From: JAGVPT01 sp963717445 | GTDB taxonomy: Bacteria > Bacteroidota > Ignavibacteria > UBA10030 > UBA8401 | Direction: 5' to 3' | Assembly: GCA_963717445.1 (NCBI GenBank) | Contig: OY970334.1 | Coordinates: 1,922,001-1,986,000, forward strand | Length of the DNA: 64,000 nt | In this document: positions 51,256-60,857 of the stretch, one piece after another | Layout of the letters: the number at the start of each line of letters is the position of its first letter | Numbering within the stretch: the stretch's first letter is position 1 | Translations under genes and position numbers: made by a program | Notes under the pieces: generated by a model | What the model was told of the DNA's origin: nothing | The model's input: only the letters and a program-made list of their open reading frames with translations | The model's database searches: none

Positions 51256-54200
51256 CTACCTACTCGGTATCGAAAAAAAGAACGTTGCCCCTTCTCCAAC
51301 CGTCCCTTCTGCCCAGACGCGCCCGCCGTGGCGGTGAATGATGCGCTGAACAATGGCAAGCCCAACGCCGGTCCCTTCAAATTCCGCGGTTGTGTGCAAA
51401 CGCTGAAAGACTCCAAAAAGCTTGTCTGTATAAGCGGGGTCGAACCCAACGCCCGAATCTTTTACGGAATAAAGATTCATTCCATTTTCACAATAACCTG
51501 TGACTTCAATTTTGCGGACGCTCTTCGGTGCTGTAAATTTTATTGCATTCGAAAACAAATTGGTCCACACGTGCCGCATCAGAGCGGAATCGCAATACGC
51601 ATCGGGAAGGGGCTGGACCTTGAATGAGATTTTTTCCTGAACTTCCGGCGAAGCGATTTCATGGTAGATTGAGCTGGCAAGCACAGCCATATCGACGCGT
51701 GAGAACTGCATCTCGTTTCGAGTAAAGCGGGAAAGAGCAAGGAGATCGGTGATGAGTTCATCCATTTTCTGTGTGTTTGCACGGATGATATTCAAGAGCC
51801 TGTTCCCTTCGGCGTCGAGTTTGTTCGCATATTCTTCAACGACAATCCGGGAAAAGCCATCGATGGCACGGAGCGGTGCGCGCAGGTCATGAGAAACGGA
51901 GTAAGAAAACGCTTCCAGTTCTTTGTTGGCAGCTTCAAGTTGAGAAGTACGTTCGACCACACGAGTTTCGAGCTCAGCATTGAGTTTTTGTATTTCCTCT
52001 TCCGCCCGCTTGCGATCGGTGATATCCTGGAAAATAGTGTAGAATGCACTGCGCTCACTTAACCGAATTGTCTTTGCCCATACATGCACATTTCTGATCT
52101 CACCACTTTTGGTGCGGTGCAGGGTTTCAAAATCGTCACTCCCTTCGCGAATTACTTTTTGCATATGCTTTGCCGTTTCTTCAGGTTTCTCTATCACTTC
52201 GTAGTCAGAGATTCTCAACGTGGCGAATTCTTCACGAGTGTAGCCCAATTGCTTGTGTGCGGTTTCATTAAACTCTATAGTCTGTGCTGTTTCAGGATCA
52301 ATAAGAAGAATGCCGTTAGGTGCCTGCTCAAACAATGCTCGGAAGCGTGCTTCGGCATTCCGAATCAAAACCTCTGCATGCCTGCGCTCCGAAATGTCTT
52401 TATCGATGGAGACAAAATGTGTAATGTTTCCATTCTTATTAATGATTGGCGTGATGGTTTTCTCCTCGTAATACAATTCCCCGTTTTTCTTCTTATTAAC
52501 TACCACTGAACGGAATATCCTGCCGGAGAGAATTGAACTCCACAACTGCTCATAGTATTTTCGATCTTGTTCACCAGACTTTAGTATTCTCGGCGTTTTG
52601 CCGAGTACCTTCTTCCTTTGTATAACGCGTAAGTTTTTCAAACGCTGGGTTTACATATTCAATGATCCCATCTTTATTTGTAATAACGATACTGTCCCCA
52701 GTCTGTTCGACAGCCCTGGAGAACTTCTGTTGTTCCTCCTCTGCGCGTTTCCGTTCAGTGATGTTGTTGAATACTGCAACAAAATATTCTTTTGTGGGAC
52801 TGTATACAGTGACGGAGAACCAAATTCCCAAAGGCTCGACGTAGGTCTCAAACTTTTCCGGGTTGCCGGTTAACGCCACTCTCCCGTAGATTTCGAACAA
52901 CTCAGGATTCGATTCTTTGATGCCCGGCATTACTTCACTGACTTTTTTCCCCGCAACATTTTTCAGTTCTGTTAGACGTTCGAATGCGTGGTTCACTTCG
53001 ACATACATGAAGTCTGCCGGTTTACCATTGTTAAAAAACATCTTGCAATATGCATATCCTTCAATCATATTCTCAAATAATGAGCGATAGCGATTTTGAC
53101 TCTGTACCAGCGCTTCGGCCGCTTCAAATTTCTCACGGTAGAAGCCGGCTCTCTGATGCCTCCACACCAATCCCACGCTTGCACCCGCACCGACGATGAC
53201 TATGCAAGTGAAAATGACCATCATCCATAATCGTTCCTGTAGAGGCGAGAAGACCTCTGAAATATCTTCTCGGGCAACCAAAAACCAGGGAGAATTGGGA
53301 ATAGTTCTCACGTATGCAATCACGGGAACTCCACGGTAGTCTATGCCCTCGATGATCCCCTTCTCTCCGCGAACTGCTCTTATTGCAGCTACGTTTCCTT
53401 GGTTTAACGGAATGCGCAATGTTAGGGCTGTGTTCTTCTGAAATTTCAGCTCGTTCAGAAATAAAGCATCATTCTCTTCTCGACGAATGATCAATGTTTC
53501 TGCGCTGCGGGTCGGAATTGGCCAACCTTTAATGAGAGGATAGAGATACAGCTCAGGATCAATTCGCATTGCAAGGATTCCAATGACGCGGTGTGTGTTG
53601 CGGTCGTCGAGAATTGGAATGAGGATATTGAGATAAATTCGCCCGTTCTGTGTATCCTTGTAAAAATCCTGGAAAGCGACCTGTTGGGTCCGAAGGACCT
53701 CTGAAGCGCGGTGCAAGAAAATTGAATCGGTCGAAACAATCTCTTCAGGATCCGATAACCGCTCGACTATGCCTGCATCATACAAGCAAATACGATCATA
53801 CTGATTCGCCTCTCGTATTTCATCTATCCAGAGTCGAAGTCTTTTTTGCGCATCGGGATTGTTCGGCCTCTCAAGGCTTCGCCTGACTAATTCCGAGAAG
53901 CTAACGTTCTTATAAATGGTCGCAGCATCGCCAAGCCGTTCTTTTCGCCACCGCGCAATCTGATCTGTCTTCAAATCCGCAATTGCCGAAAGTTGGCGTT
54001 CGATTTCCATTCTGTACTGTCGTTGATAATGGCTGTAATAGAAATATCCGATAGTCACGATTCCTGTCGTCAGCGCAACAAACACGAAGGCAAGAATATA
54101 TAACTCGCCCGAAGCCGTGGATTCTTTTACTCTGCGCAGCGGCCAAACCTGAAGTCCTGCAGAAGTTGTCAGTCCCAGCGCGAGCAAGAGAAAGGCAAGA

Positions 54201-54790
54201 GAGGTTGAAAGTGCAGGGGGAATGAATTCCCCGCCGTAGAACAGCGGTCTTCCGAAGAGATAGGCAAGCATCAATACAAGGGAAGTCGCAACGACAATAG
54301 ACGCTAACACTAACGCAGCAATGGCCCGCTTCGGCCGCCCTGCCGATGAAGTTAGCATTGCCAGCAGCGAGAAAGCGGCAACAATAAAACAGAACGCCGT
54401 TAACGGCGACATGTGTCCGATCGGCACTCCCCCCATCGCCCCTTCAATTGAAATTCCGAAGAATTCAACGCGCGAATATATTCCCGAGGAAGAAAGCGTA
54501 AAAAGCAGGAGTGAAATTATCGCGCCCATCGATCCCAGCACCATGCCCGCTACATACACTCCGCGGCTCTGAGAGTAACGATTGCGGAATAAAAGAACAA
54601 GCCCAAACACTATAAAAAGAATCGCCGTGCTTGGCGCCATCGGTATTAGGTGTGCGCCGAAGCTGGCTAAGAGAGGAAAATCTAAAATCCATCCGAGAAG
54701 AGCGACGAACCCTATGCTTGTTGCAGATATTCCAAAAAGTTGGGGAAGGAGATTTGAAAGGCTGTGTTTTTTATTTTCGGACGAGTTCAC
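51256..54790 (-). pseudogene. Membrane sensor histidine kinase (phytochrome-type core), frameshifted in a PAS domain
   Basis: About 1,178 codons: six to seven N-terminal helices (to about 220), a periplasmic dCache-type domain beginning LKTDQIARWRKERLGDA (about 250-510), a helix, three PAS domains, HisKA (YSVSHDLRAPLRAIDGFSRI), and HATPase (NLFSNAIKFTA, DSGVGFDPA, GTGVGLAIVQRI). The frame changes in the second PAS domain. LTRYTKEE is followed in one frame by an early stop and in the next by VLGKTPRILKSGEQDRKYYEQ, the expected continuation. One extra base at about 52,605-52,610 (GAAGGTACTCGG on the coding strand) explains it, and the total length is 3n+1. The GTG at 54,790 is the start. It was probably in one operon with the Rcp1-type regulator before the four-helix cassette separated them. 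Confidence 0.88.
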
Positions 54791-54994
54791 GATGAAAGTC
54801 CATCGATAGATGAACCAACGATACCGTAGTAGATCGTTAGCCCTCTTTTACAAACTACGCCTACGAGCTAAAGGTTTCTAAGCGAAAACATATGTTTTTA
54901 AATCCAAAAACCCCTTCATTTTTTTGAGAATTCAGAGGCTTCATAATCGTTTTCGACAAACGGTATCAATTAATCGATGGTACCCACACTGGTC

Positions 54995-55023
54995 AAATTA
55001 CCTCACTTAGTTGGTATAGTCAA
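54995..55023 (-). promoter_or_regulatory. Possible sigma-70 promoter of the membrane kinase operon
   Basis: On the minus strand TTGACT (55,018-55,023), 17 bp, TAATTT (54,995-55,000), about 205 bp upstream of the GTG start. A second set (TTGACC, 17 bp, TTAATT) overlaps it downstream. Confidence 0.4.
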
Positions 55024-55348
55024 GTAAACTAACCGTGATGTAGCGGTGCAATGGATATTGATTTTTCCCTTTGAATTCCGCCCTATTTGCATATCAGTGA
55101 TTCTTTGTACCAGCAAAGCGGTTAACCGGATGATGCCATCTATTACTTCAATTGTGTCAATGCATGTCCCAAAACAAACGTACGTATCCCCATCCACACA
55201 ACATGGTATTGGTAATTTTTATCAAGATGAATTAAGTTCCCCGAAGCAAAAGTAATAGGCATTTGCAGTGCACGTTTTTGACGGGTATCTCCATGTCGTT
55301 CTCTGGATTTTTATGTTCGATGGATTACGCTTTAAACTCTAACGTTAG

Positions 55349-55476
55349 GTAGTGGTCAGTGTTGTTTTTCCTGCGAGAGGTGACGGACACCTCACTCCAA
55401 AAAATCACGTTATGGCAAAATATTTGGTAGAGTAAATCGGTAAGGTGTCCGTCACCTTACCAAACTTGAGCACGAC
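55349..55476 (-). repeat. 128-bp MITE, family A, copy 2
   Basis: Same length and structure as 22,719-22,846, in opposite orientation: GTAGTGGTCAGTG start, GAGAGGTGACGGACACCTC, AAATATTTGGTAGAGTAAAT, GGTAAGGTGTCCGTCACC, and a TTGAGCACGAC end. It is bordered by a 9-bp direct repeat CTAACGTTA (55,339-55,347 and 55,477-55,485). Confidence 0.8.
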
Positions 55477-55599
55477 CTAACGTTAATTGAAGCTCGGATA
55501 AATTTTGGGGATACCTCAGAATCAAGTATAGATTGTGTGCAGCGGAAGCTTTCTGAATTTACAAGGTCTGTTATTATGGTGGGGATAATGTCGATAGTA

Positions 55600-56106
55600 T
55601 TACAATGGCAGCCGCGGTCGTGTGTGAAGTTTTTCCTGCTGGGCAAGTTCCTGGAGGATTGGAAAAATCCTTGTAATCTCGGCTTCAAGCTCCTTAAAAC
55701 ACTTTTCGTATTTTCTTTTTGCCCTTCCCGTCGGATCTTCGATCGACAGATGCTGCGGAATTTCTGCCAGTCCAAATTCTCTCAAGAATAAAATCTTCCT
55801 CTCCCACTGGGGAAAAATTCCCCGAATAATTCTTCTATGCGGCTCCGCCATACAGAGGATAATCGATGCATCCTGCACCATCACGTTCGTTACTTGTTGG
55901 CCCCTGTGTGTTGAGATATCGATGCCATGATTTTTACAAACGGCAATTGTGACATCTTCCGGCGGGGATTCAATCAGCGCCTCAGTTCCGGCGGAGTCTA
56001 CAAGAATGGAATGCTGCAAGCCGTTATCGGAGACCATTTTTTTCAAAATGGCCGCGCTCATTGCGCTCCGGCAAATATTGGCGGTACAAACAAAGAGGAT
56101 ATTCAT
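55600..56106 (-). CDS. wzb: Low-molecular-weight protein-tyrosine phosphatase (Wzb/Etp-like)
   Basis: A 168-residue phosphatase. The P-loop Cx5R is CTANICRS (Cys7 nucleophile, Arg13) and the general-acid Asp is in SIEDPTGRAKRKYEKCF. Such enzymes in glycan clusters dephosphorylate Wzc-type tyrosine kinases that control capsule or exopolysaccharide export; others act as arsenate reductases. The start ATG directly abuts the stop codon of the degenerate histidine kinase upstream (TAAATG), so the two are translationally coupled at the end of the polysaccharide gene cluster. That supports a regulatory role in surface glycan production. Confidence 0.9.
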   Translation of the reverse strand: MNILFVCTANICRSAMSAAILKKMVSDNGLQHSILVDSAGTEALIESPPEDVTIAVCKNHGIDISTHRGQQVTNVMVQDASIILCMAEPHRRIIRGIFPQWERKILFLREFGLAEIPQHLSIEDPTGRAKRKYEKCFKELEAEITRIFPILQELAQQEKLHTRPRLPL

Positions 56107-58458
56107 TTACTGACTGTCCAGCACCTTTCTGACCGCAGCCATCAATTCATCGAGCAAGAAAGGTTTCATAATGATGTCACGGATGCCCAGTTTAAGAAAT
56201 TCGGTTTTCGCCTTGAGGTCAATCGCCCCCGTTGCAAGAATCCCTTTCACGGACGGGTTATACGCAAGGAGTTTTTTAAACAATTCCTCACCGTTAATTT
56301 TCGGCATTGTCAAATCGCTCACGACTAAATCGATTTCGGAACGGTGCTGCTCATATACCTTGAACGCGTTCTCACCATCTTCCGCCGCGTAAACTTTGTA
56401 ACCTAAGGACACGAGGCCTTGTTCATAAATCTGACGGTACGACGCCTCGTCATCCACAATAAGGATGCACTCGCTTCCACCCTGGATTGCTTCCGCGGTT
56501 TGCGGCAGCTCTTCGTTTTTTTGAGGATGCGTTACCGGTAATACGATGGAAATCGTTGTTCCTTTTCCCTGTTCGCTCTGCACGTCAATGAAACCGGCGT
56601 GCTGTTGAACAATCCCGTAAGCGACAGAAAGCCTCAACCCCGCACTTAGGTCGGTGGCGCGCGCGTTAAAGAACGGTTCGAAAATACGCCGTCGGCTGTA
56701 TTCATCCAGTTCCTTCCCGTTGTCTCCGACCGTAATTTCGACAAACTCCTTCCCTTCGGCAAAGGGAGAGATGTTTTTCACTCTCTCCGCAGCGGCAATC
56801 GCAGTCGTAAGCGATAGTGTTCCTCCGCCGGGCATTCGATGCTGCGCGCTGATGGCAAGATTGACAATCGCTTGGTGTAGCTGATGAATATCGCCGCTAA
56901 CGACAGCATTGTTATCGTTCATCGAGACTGAAACTGTGATAGATGGCAGGAGCGAGTGTTCGAGAATTTTTTGCACTTGGTGAATGAGCTTCTCGACAAG
57001 AATCGGCTTCTGTTCCGTATTCTTCGACCGGGCAAACACCAGCAGGTCGTCGGCAAGCTCGGACGCGCGTTTCGACTCGCGGATAATCATACCGACGTAC
57101 TGCTCCATCCGTGCATTACCGAGCGTTTCTTTAAACATCATCTCGGCAGAGTTCATCACAATACCGAAAATATTTTTCAGGTTGTTCCCGATACCGACCG
57201 CAAACTCGCCAAGGGCGTCCATTTTTTGGACCTGCTGTGAGTCCATCTCAAATTTTTTCCGTTCGCCAACATCCCGAAAGATGCTCAGCAGCAGCTTTTC
57301 TCCTTTCTCCACATTGATAAAGGAGTGGCTTGCTTCAACCGGGACATCCCCTCCCCCCCGGCGCTGAATAATTTGAGCGGCCGGCATCTTCAGCGTGCCC
57401 GCGTCGAACTGGCTGCGGAATGCGGAATTAGCACCGTACCGTTTCTCAAGGTCGCTATCTCCCGCGGTATATTCACGAAGCAATTCTTCACGGGAAGTTT
57501 TCACGAGGTCGCAATACGCCGAATTCACCATAACAATTCTGCCGTACCGATCCGTCAACCGTATTGCGTCGGCAGAGTTCTCGAATATCGTGCGGAAACG
57601 TTCCTCACTGCTGCGGAGCGACAACTCTGCCTTTTTCAACTTGACGTTGTCGCGCAGCAACACGAACGTGATGATGAAAACTGCCACGCTCAAGAGGCCG
57701 CACAACACCGCGCCGAGGATCATCCCGGCCGTCCAGAATGAATAATTGGGGTTCGCGATCTCCACGCTCAAAATGGGGTTGTAGCCTGGAACCGCACTAT
57801 GAAGGCGGAGTGGGGATTCGGCGTTGGCATAGCCCGTTGAAGCGATCCCTTTTCCCGTGCCGGAGAAAAGGGTTATCTCGTAATTTTCCATCGGATGGTG
57901 CTGAAGAATGTCGCGGAGGAGTTTTTCCGCAGAATAGTAAACGGAAAAAGCGGCTGACGGCAGTTCATTTCCCGTAGAGGAAAATCTCGCCTCAAAGTAA
58001 AAATCGCTGTTCAATTGAAACGGCATCGAATACGGCACCGTTTTTGCACTATCGGTGTAATACATCGGGACATCGGTCGGAGCAGTTTCACGCAAGACCA
58101 TATCTGCCGATGAGTCGGCTATGAAATCCCATTGGGGCACAGAATTCTTTTTCAGTCCGACGGAAACAATCTCAGGATGCGCCGCTGCGTAGCGCTCGCA
58201 TTGTTGCTGCAGGCTCAATCCGCCGTCGTTTGCATGATGTATGTTGACCAGGAAGAATCTTTCGTCCGCGAGCAGGGTCGTTTGGAGAGCGGAGCTGACG
58301 ACGCGAAGATCGCGTTGAGCGCGTTCATATTCGAACGAATTGCTTTCGTCGTACAAATAGTAAAAAAGTGAGGCAAATGCCGCAGCAAAAAAAAGAAATA
58401 GTACGAGGGGGGAAAAAATCATTCCCTTTTCCCTTGAAGACGTCCTGCGTGTTTTCAT
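56107..58458 (-). CDS. Degenerate hybrid histidine kinase (missing phospho-acceptor His) with intact receiver
   Basis: A 783-residue inner-membrane protein: one N-terminal helix (VLFLFFAAAFASLFYYLYD), a periplasmic sensing domain (about 45-245), a second helix, PAS (about 290-400), HisKA- and HATPase-like domains, and a receiver. The H-box reads LGEFAVGIGNNLKNIFGIV, with Asn425 where active paralogues have His (GIAHDFNN). The N-box (LAISAQHRMPGGG) and G-boxes (GDNGKELDE, TDLSAGLRLS) are also altered. The receiver is intact (LIVDDEASYR, VVSDLTMPKING, LATGAI, IMKPF). It probably cannot autophosphorylate and may act as a pseudokinase scaffold or as a phosphorylation target. It is coupled to the tyrosine phosphatase downstream and follows the glycosyltransferase gene by 38 bp. 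Confidence 0.9.
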   Translation of the reverse strand: MKTRRTSSREKGMIFSPLVLFLFFAAAFASLFYYLYDESNSFEYERAQRDLRVVSSALQTTLLADERFFLVNIHHANDGGLSLQQQCERYAAAHPEIVSVGLKKNSVPQWDFIADSSADMVLRETAPTDVPMYYTDSAKTVPYSMPFQLNSDFYFEARFSSTGNELPSAAFSVYYSAEKLLRDILQHHPMENYEITLFSGTGKGIASTGYANAESPLRLHSAVPGYNPILSVEIANPNYSFWTAGMILGAVLCGLLSVAVFIITFVLLRDNVKLKKAELSLRSSEERFRTIFENSADAIRLTDRYGRIVMVNSAYCDLVKTSREELLREYTAGDSDLEKRYGANSAFRSQFDAGTLKMPAAQIIQRRGGGDVPVEASHSFINVEKGEKLLLSIFRDVGERKKFEMDSQQVQKMDALGEFAVGIGNNLKNIFGIVMNSAEMMFKETLGNARMEQYVGMIIRESKRASELADDLLVFARSKNTEQKPILVEKLIHQVQKILEHSLLPSITVSVSMNDNNAVVSGDIHQLHQAIVNLAISAQHRMPGGGTLSLTTAIAAAERVKNISPFAEGKEFVEITVGDNGKELDEYSRRRIFEPFFNARATDLSAGLRLSVAYGIVQQHAGFIDVQSEQGKGTTISIVLPVTHPQKNEELPQTAEAIQGGSECILIVDDEASYRQIYEQGLVSLGYKVYAAEDGENAFKVYEQHRSEIDLVVSDLTMPKINGEELFKKLLAYNPSVKGILATGAIDLKAKTEFLKLGIRDIIMKPFLLDELMAAVRKVLDSQ

Positions 58459-58496
58459 AGCATTGCCCTGCGTGTTGATCGTCGAGAAAAGTTAGG

Positions 58497-60836
58497 TTAA
58501 GGATAAAAACTGATTCTGCCGGTCCAAAGATTTGTAATAATATTGGGCACCATATCCGCCCTTCTTCTCCGTGGAATGGAAAGCGCGGCAATAACGCCGT
58601 CAGCAAATGTATCCAATGATAATCCATGAATAAGCTCGAGCGATTTTTTTCCCATCGCTTCTAATTCTTGTTGAGACAAAGATGAACATTGCTTCATCAA
58701 GCCGGCAAGCATGTCGGCATCGCGAACACCAAAGGTCCAACCGTTTTTCCCGTCTTGAACTAACGATGTCGCACATCCGCATCCTTTACTTACAATCACT
58801 GGTAAACCAGAAGCCATTGCTTCATTCACGACCAATCCCCAGGTTTCTGTGTCACTTGGCATCACAAGCGCTGAGGCCAGACCGTAGTATAGGCATAATT
58901 CTTCACTCGTTTTTGTCCCAACGGCATAGATGCCGGGACACTGGTCAGATTCATTTTCTATCTTACGTCCTTCTTGCCCATCCCCGACAAACACAAGGGC
59001 CCACGCGTCATTTGAAGCATTTTTACGGTAACGTTGGTATGCCTTGAGCAATGTTGCAGTACCTTTGATCGGGAGGAGGCGGCCGACAAACAGAAAATAT
59101 TTTTCGGGGAGTCTAAGCCGGGCGCGAATATCATCACGTGCAGCGCGAGCGGCCTCTGCTCTCGCTGAAAAGAACGCATTATCGACAACATCAACACCGA
59201 AAACCAACCTGTCGCGTTCAAATCCTAGATCGCGATCGTACGATGCGTGCGAAGGGGCCGGGATAAATGCACCGTCAATATTTTGGTGAATGTTTTTTTT
59301 AAACCAACGTATTACTCTGCCTCGTTTATCCGAATGGTCCCACGCATCGTCCATAAGAATAGAGCGGTTATTATTTTCAAGACGGTATCGCGCCGATGCC
59401 ATGCCTGAAGGGAACGGCGTTGCCGGCGCAAAAACAACATCCGGTTTAAAGTGGTTAAGCATTTCAAAGACCTTATCAAAAATCCTTCTAGCGCTTAACT
59501 CTCTGTACGAGGTATGGGTAAAGCACGATATATAATCAATGGCATTATCTTCAAAATTTTTGCCGAAAGGATACAGTTCATCTTGTGAAGCAACTTCTAC
59601 CGCCGTTAGCGCGCATCCGATTTCGTCCAATCGTTTCTTTAAATGCTTAATCCTGGCGATATGGTAAGGTAAGAATTTTGTCCAAATGATCATCACGCGT
59701 TGAGGATAAATCGGCTGATGCTGAATTACCACGGTGCCGACATGTACAGAATCATCGATGCTTTGTAGGTATTGTCGGGTAATGTTCTCCCAGCGGAAAA
59801 GATCCCTTTTCTCCCTCGTTTTCTGTGCGACGAGATGCAATACTCGTTCATCGTTAAAGATCGTAATCAATGTTCTCACAAGATCATCTTCAGTGTCAAA
59901 CAGAAAACCATTGTAAGCATTAATCAGGATATCGCCAGCAATACCGACTCTTCTCAATATTACCACACGCCCAAGAACAAATGGTTCAACAATCGAAAGC
60001 CCGAAAGTTTCGATGTTCGTCGGGATTATCGCACAGTGGCACCGCTGGTACAGCGCGAGAAGCTCTTGTCTATTAACGAAGCCCGGAAAAACAACGTTCT
60101 TTTCTATTCCTAGCCTTGTCGCGAGTGTCATGCATGCCTCTAATTTTTTCCCTGCTCCGGGAAGATAGAGTTTGACCGAAGTATCACCGGTTTTTCCAAT
60201 GTATTGTTTTACTGCGGAAATGAGCATCGCCTGATTTTTTCCGGCGCGAAATTCGCCCGCAAAAATCATCCTTTTTTCCGTGAACGACGGAAGGGATGTT
60301 GCTTGATCAAAAAAAAATTCGTCAACGCCAAGAAAATGAACTTCTGTTTTATTCTTCAACAATTTGAATTTGTTTTTGAGAAACGTAGAACTCATATAGG
60401 CTTTTTCAACAAACAGGGAAAGGCTTAAGCCAATCAGGTATCGGGCAAAAAAGGAACGGAGAGCATAGTTGTGCCGGTAACCATGAAGTGTGTAATGCAA
60501 TGAGTATGAATTCCTGTACCGATACTTTACATAGGCTGCAATCGCAAGCTGCCAATTTGTTTGGACGTGAATAATATCCGGTTGGAAATCCCTTACAAGT
60601 ACGTGGAATTCTTTTACTAGTTCGAAAAAATTAAAATGATCATCAAACCCATTGATAGCGACATAACGCGCGCCAGCGCGGCGAAGCTTTTCAAAAAGCC
60701 CGGGAAGTTGCTCCTTTTCACCCGATACAAACAAAAACCGGTCTGGGGCATAACGGACGAGCGAACACGCCTGTTCCGTGAGTAAAGCGGTAAGACCAAT
60801 TCGATGGGACGATGTAAAATAAATGACTTTTTTCAC
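58497..60836 (-). CDS. Fusion of two GT4 glycosyltransferases
   Basis: A 779-residue cytoplasmic protein made of two complete GT-B glycosyltransferase units. Unit 1 (about 1-365) has KRMIFAGEFRAGKNQAMLISAV, LYLPGAGKK and the ETFGLSIVEPFVLG E-x7-E motif. Unit 2 (about 385-779) has KYFLFVGRLLPIKGTATLLKAY, LVFVGDGQEG and ETWGLVVNEAMASGLPVIVS. The N-terminal acceptor lobes differ strongly, so the two halves probably add different sugars or use different acceptors in succession. No frame break is visible at the junction. It lies in the polysaccharide cluster between the O-antigen ligase/polymerase and the degenerate kinase. Confidence 0.88.
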   Translation of the reverse strand: MKKVIYFTSSHRIGLTALLTEQACSLVRYAPDRFLFVSGEKEQLPGLFEKLRRAGARYVAINGFDDHFNFFELVKEFHVLVRDFQPDIIHVQTNWQLAIAAYVKYRYRNSYSLHYTLHGYRHNYALRSFFARYLIGLSLSLFVEKAYMSSTFLKNKFKLLKNKTEVHFLGVDEFFFDQATSLPSFTEKRMIFAGEFRAGKNQAMLISAVKQYIGKTGDTSVKLYLPGAGKKLEACMTLATRLGIEKNVVFPGFVNRQELLALYQRCHCAIIPTNIETFGLSIVEPFVLGRVVILRRVGIAGDILINAYNGFLFDTEDDLVRTLITIFNDERVLHLVAQKTREKRDLFRWENITRQYLQSIDDSVHVGTVVIQHQPIYPQRVMIIWTKFLPYHIARIKHLKKRLDEIGCALTAVEVASQDELYPFGKNFEDNAIDYISCFTHTSYRELSARRIFDKVFEMLNHFKPDVVFAPATPFPSGMASARYRLENNNRSILMDDAWDHSDKRGRVIRWFKKNIHQNIDGAFIPAPSHASYDRDLGFERDRLVFGVDVVDNAFFSARAEAARAARDDIRARLRLPEKYFLFVGRLLPIKGTATLLKAYQRYRKNASNDAWALVFVGDGQEGRKIENESDQCPGIYAVGTKTSEELCLYYGLASALVMPSDTETWGLVVNEAMASGLPVIVSKGCGCATSLVQDGKNGWTFGVRDADMLAGLMKQCSSLSQQELEAMGKKSLELIHGLSLDTFADGVIAALSIPRRRRADMVPNIITNLWTGRISFYP

Positions 60837-60857
60837 AATATTGCTTTTCGTTTCCGA

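Larger units (their letters stand above)
54791..55599. other. 809-bp gene-free stretch with promoter and MITE copy
   Basis: No convincing gene. On the minus strand promoter-like boxes point toward the kinase at 54,790. The second copy of the 128-bp MITE occupies 55,349-55,476. The remainder is AT-rich unique sequence; a 64-codon open frame (55,003-55,197) shows no recognisable features. Confidence 0.6.

Noticed and set aside
55003..55197. 64-codon open frame in the gap before the tyrosine phosphatase
   Set aside because: No recognisable features and no ribosome-binding site that I can see; overlaps likely promoter sequence.
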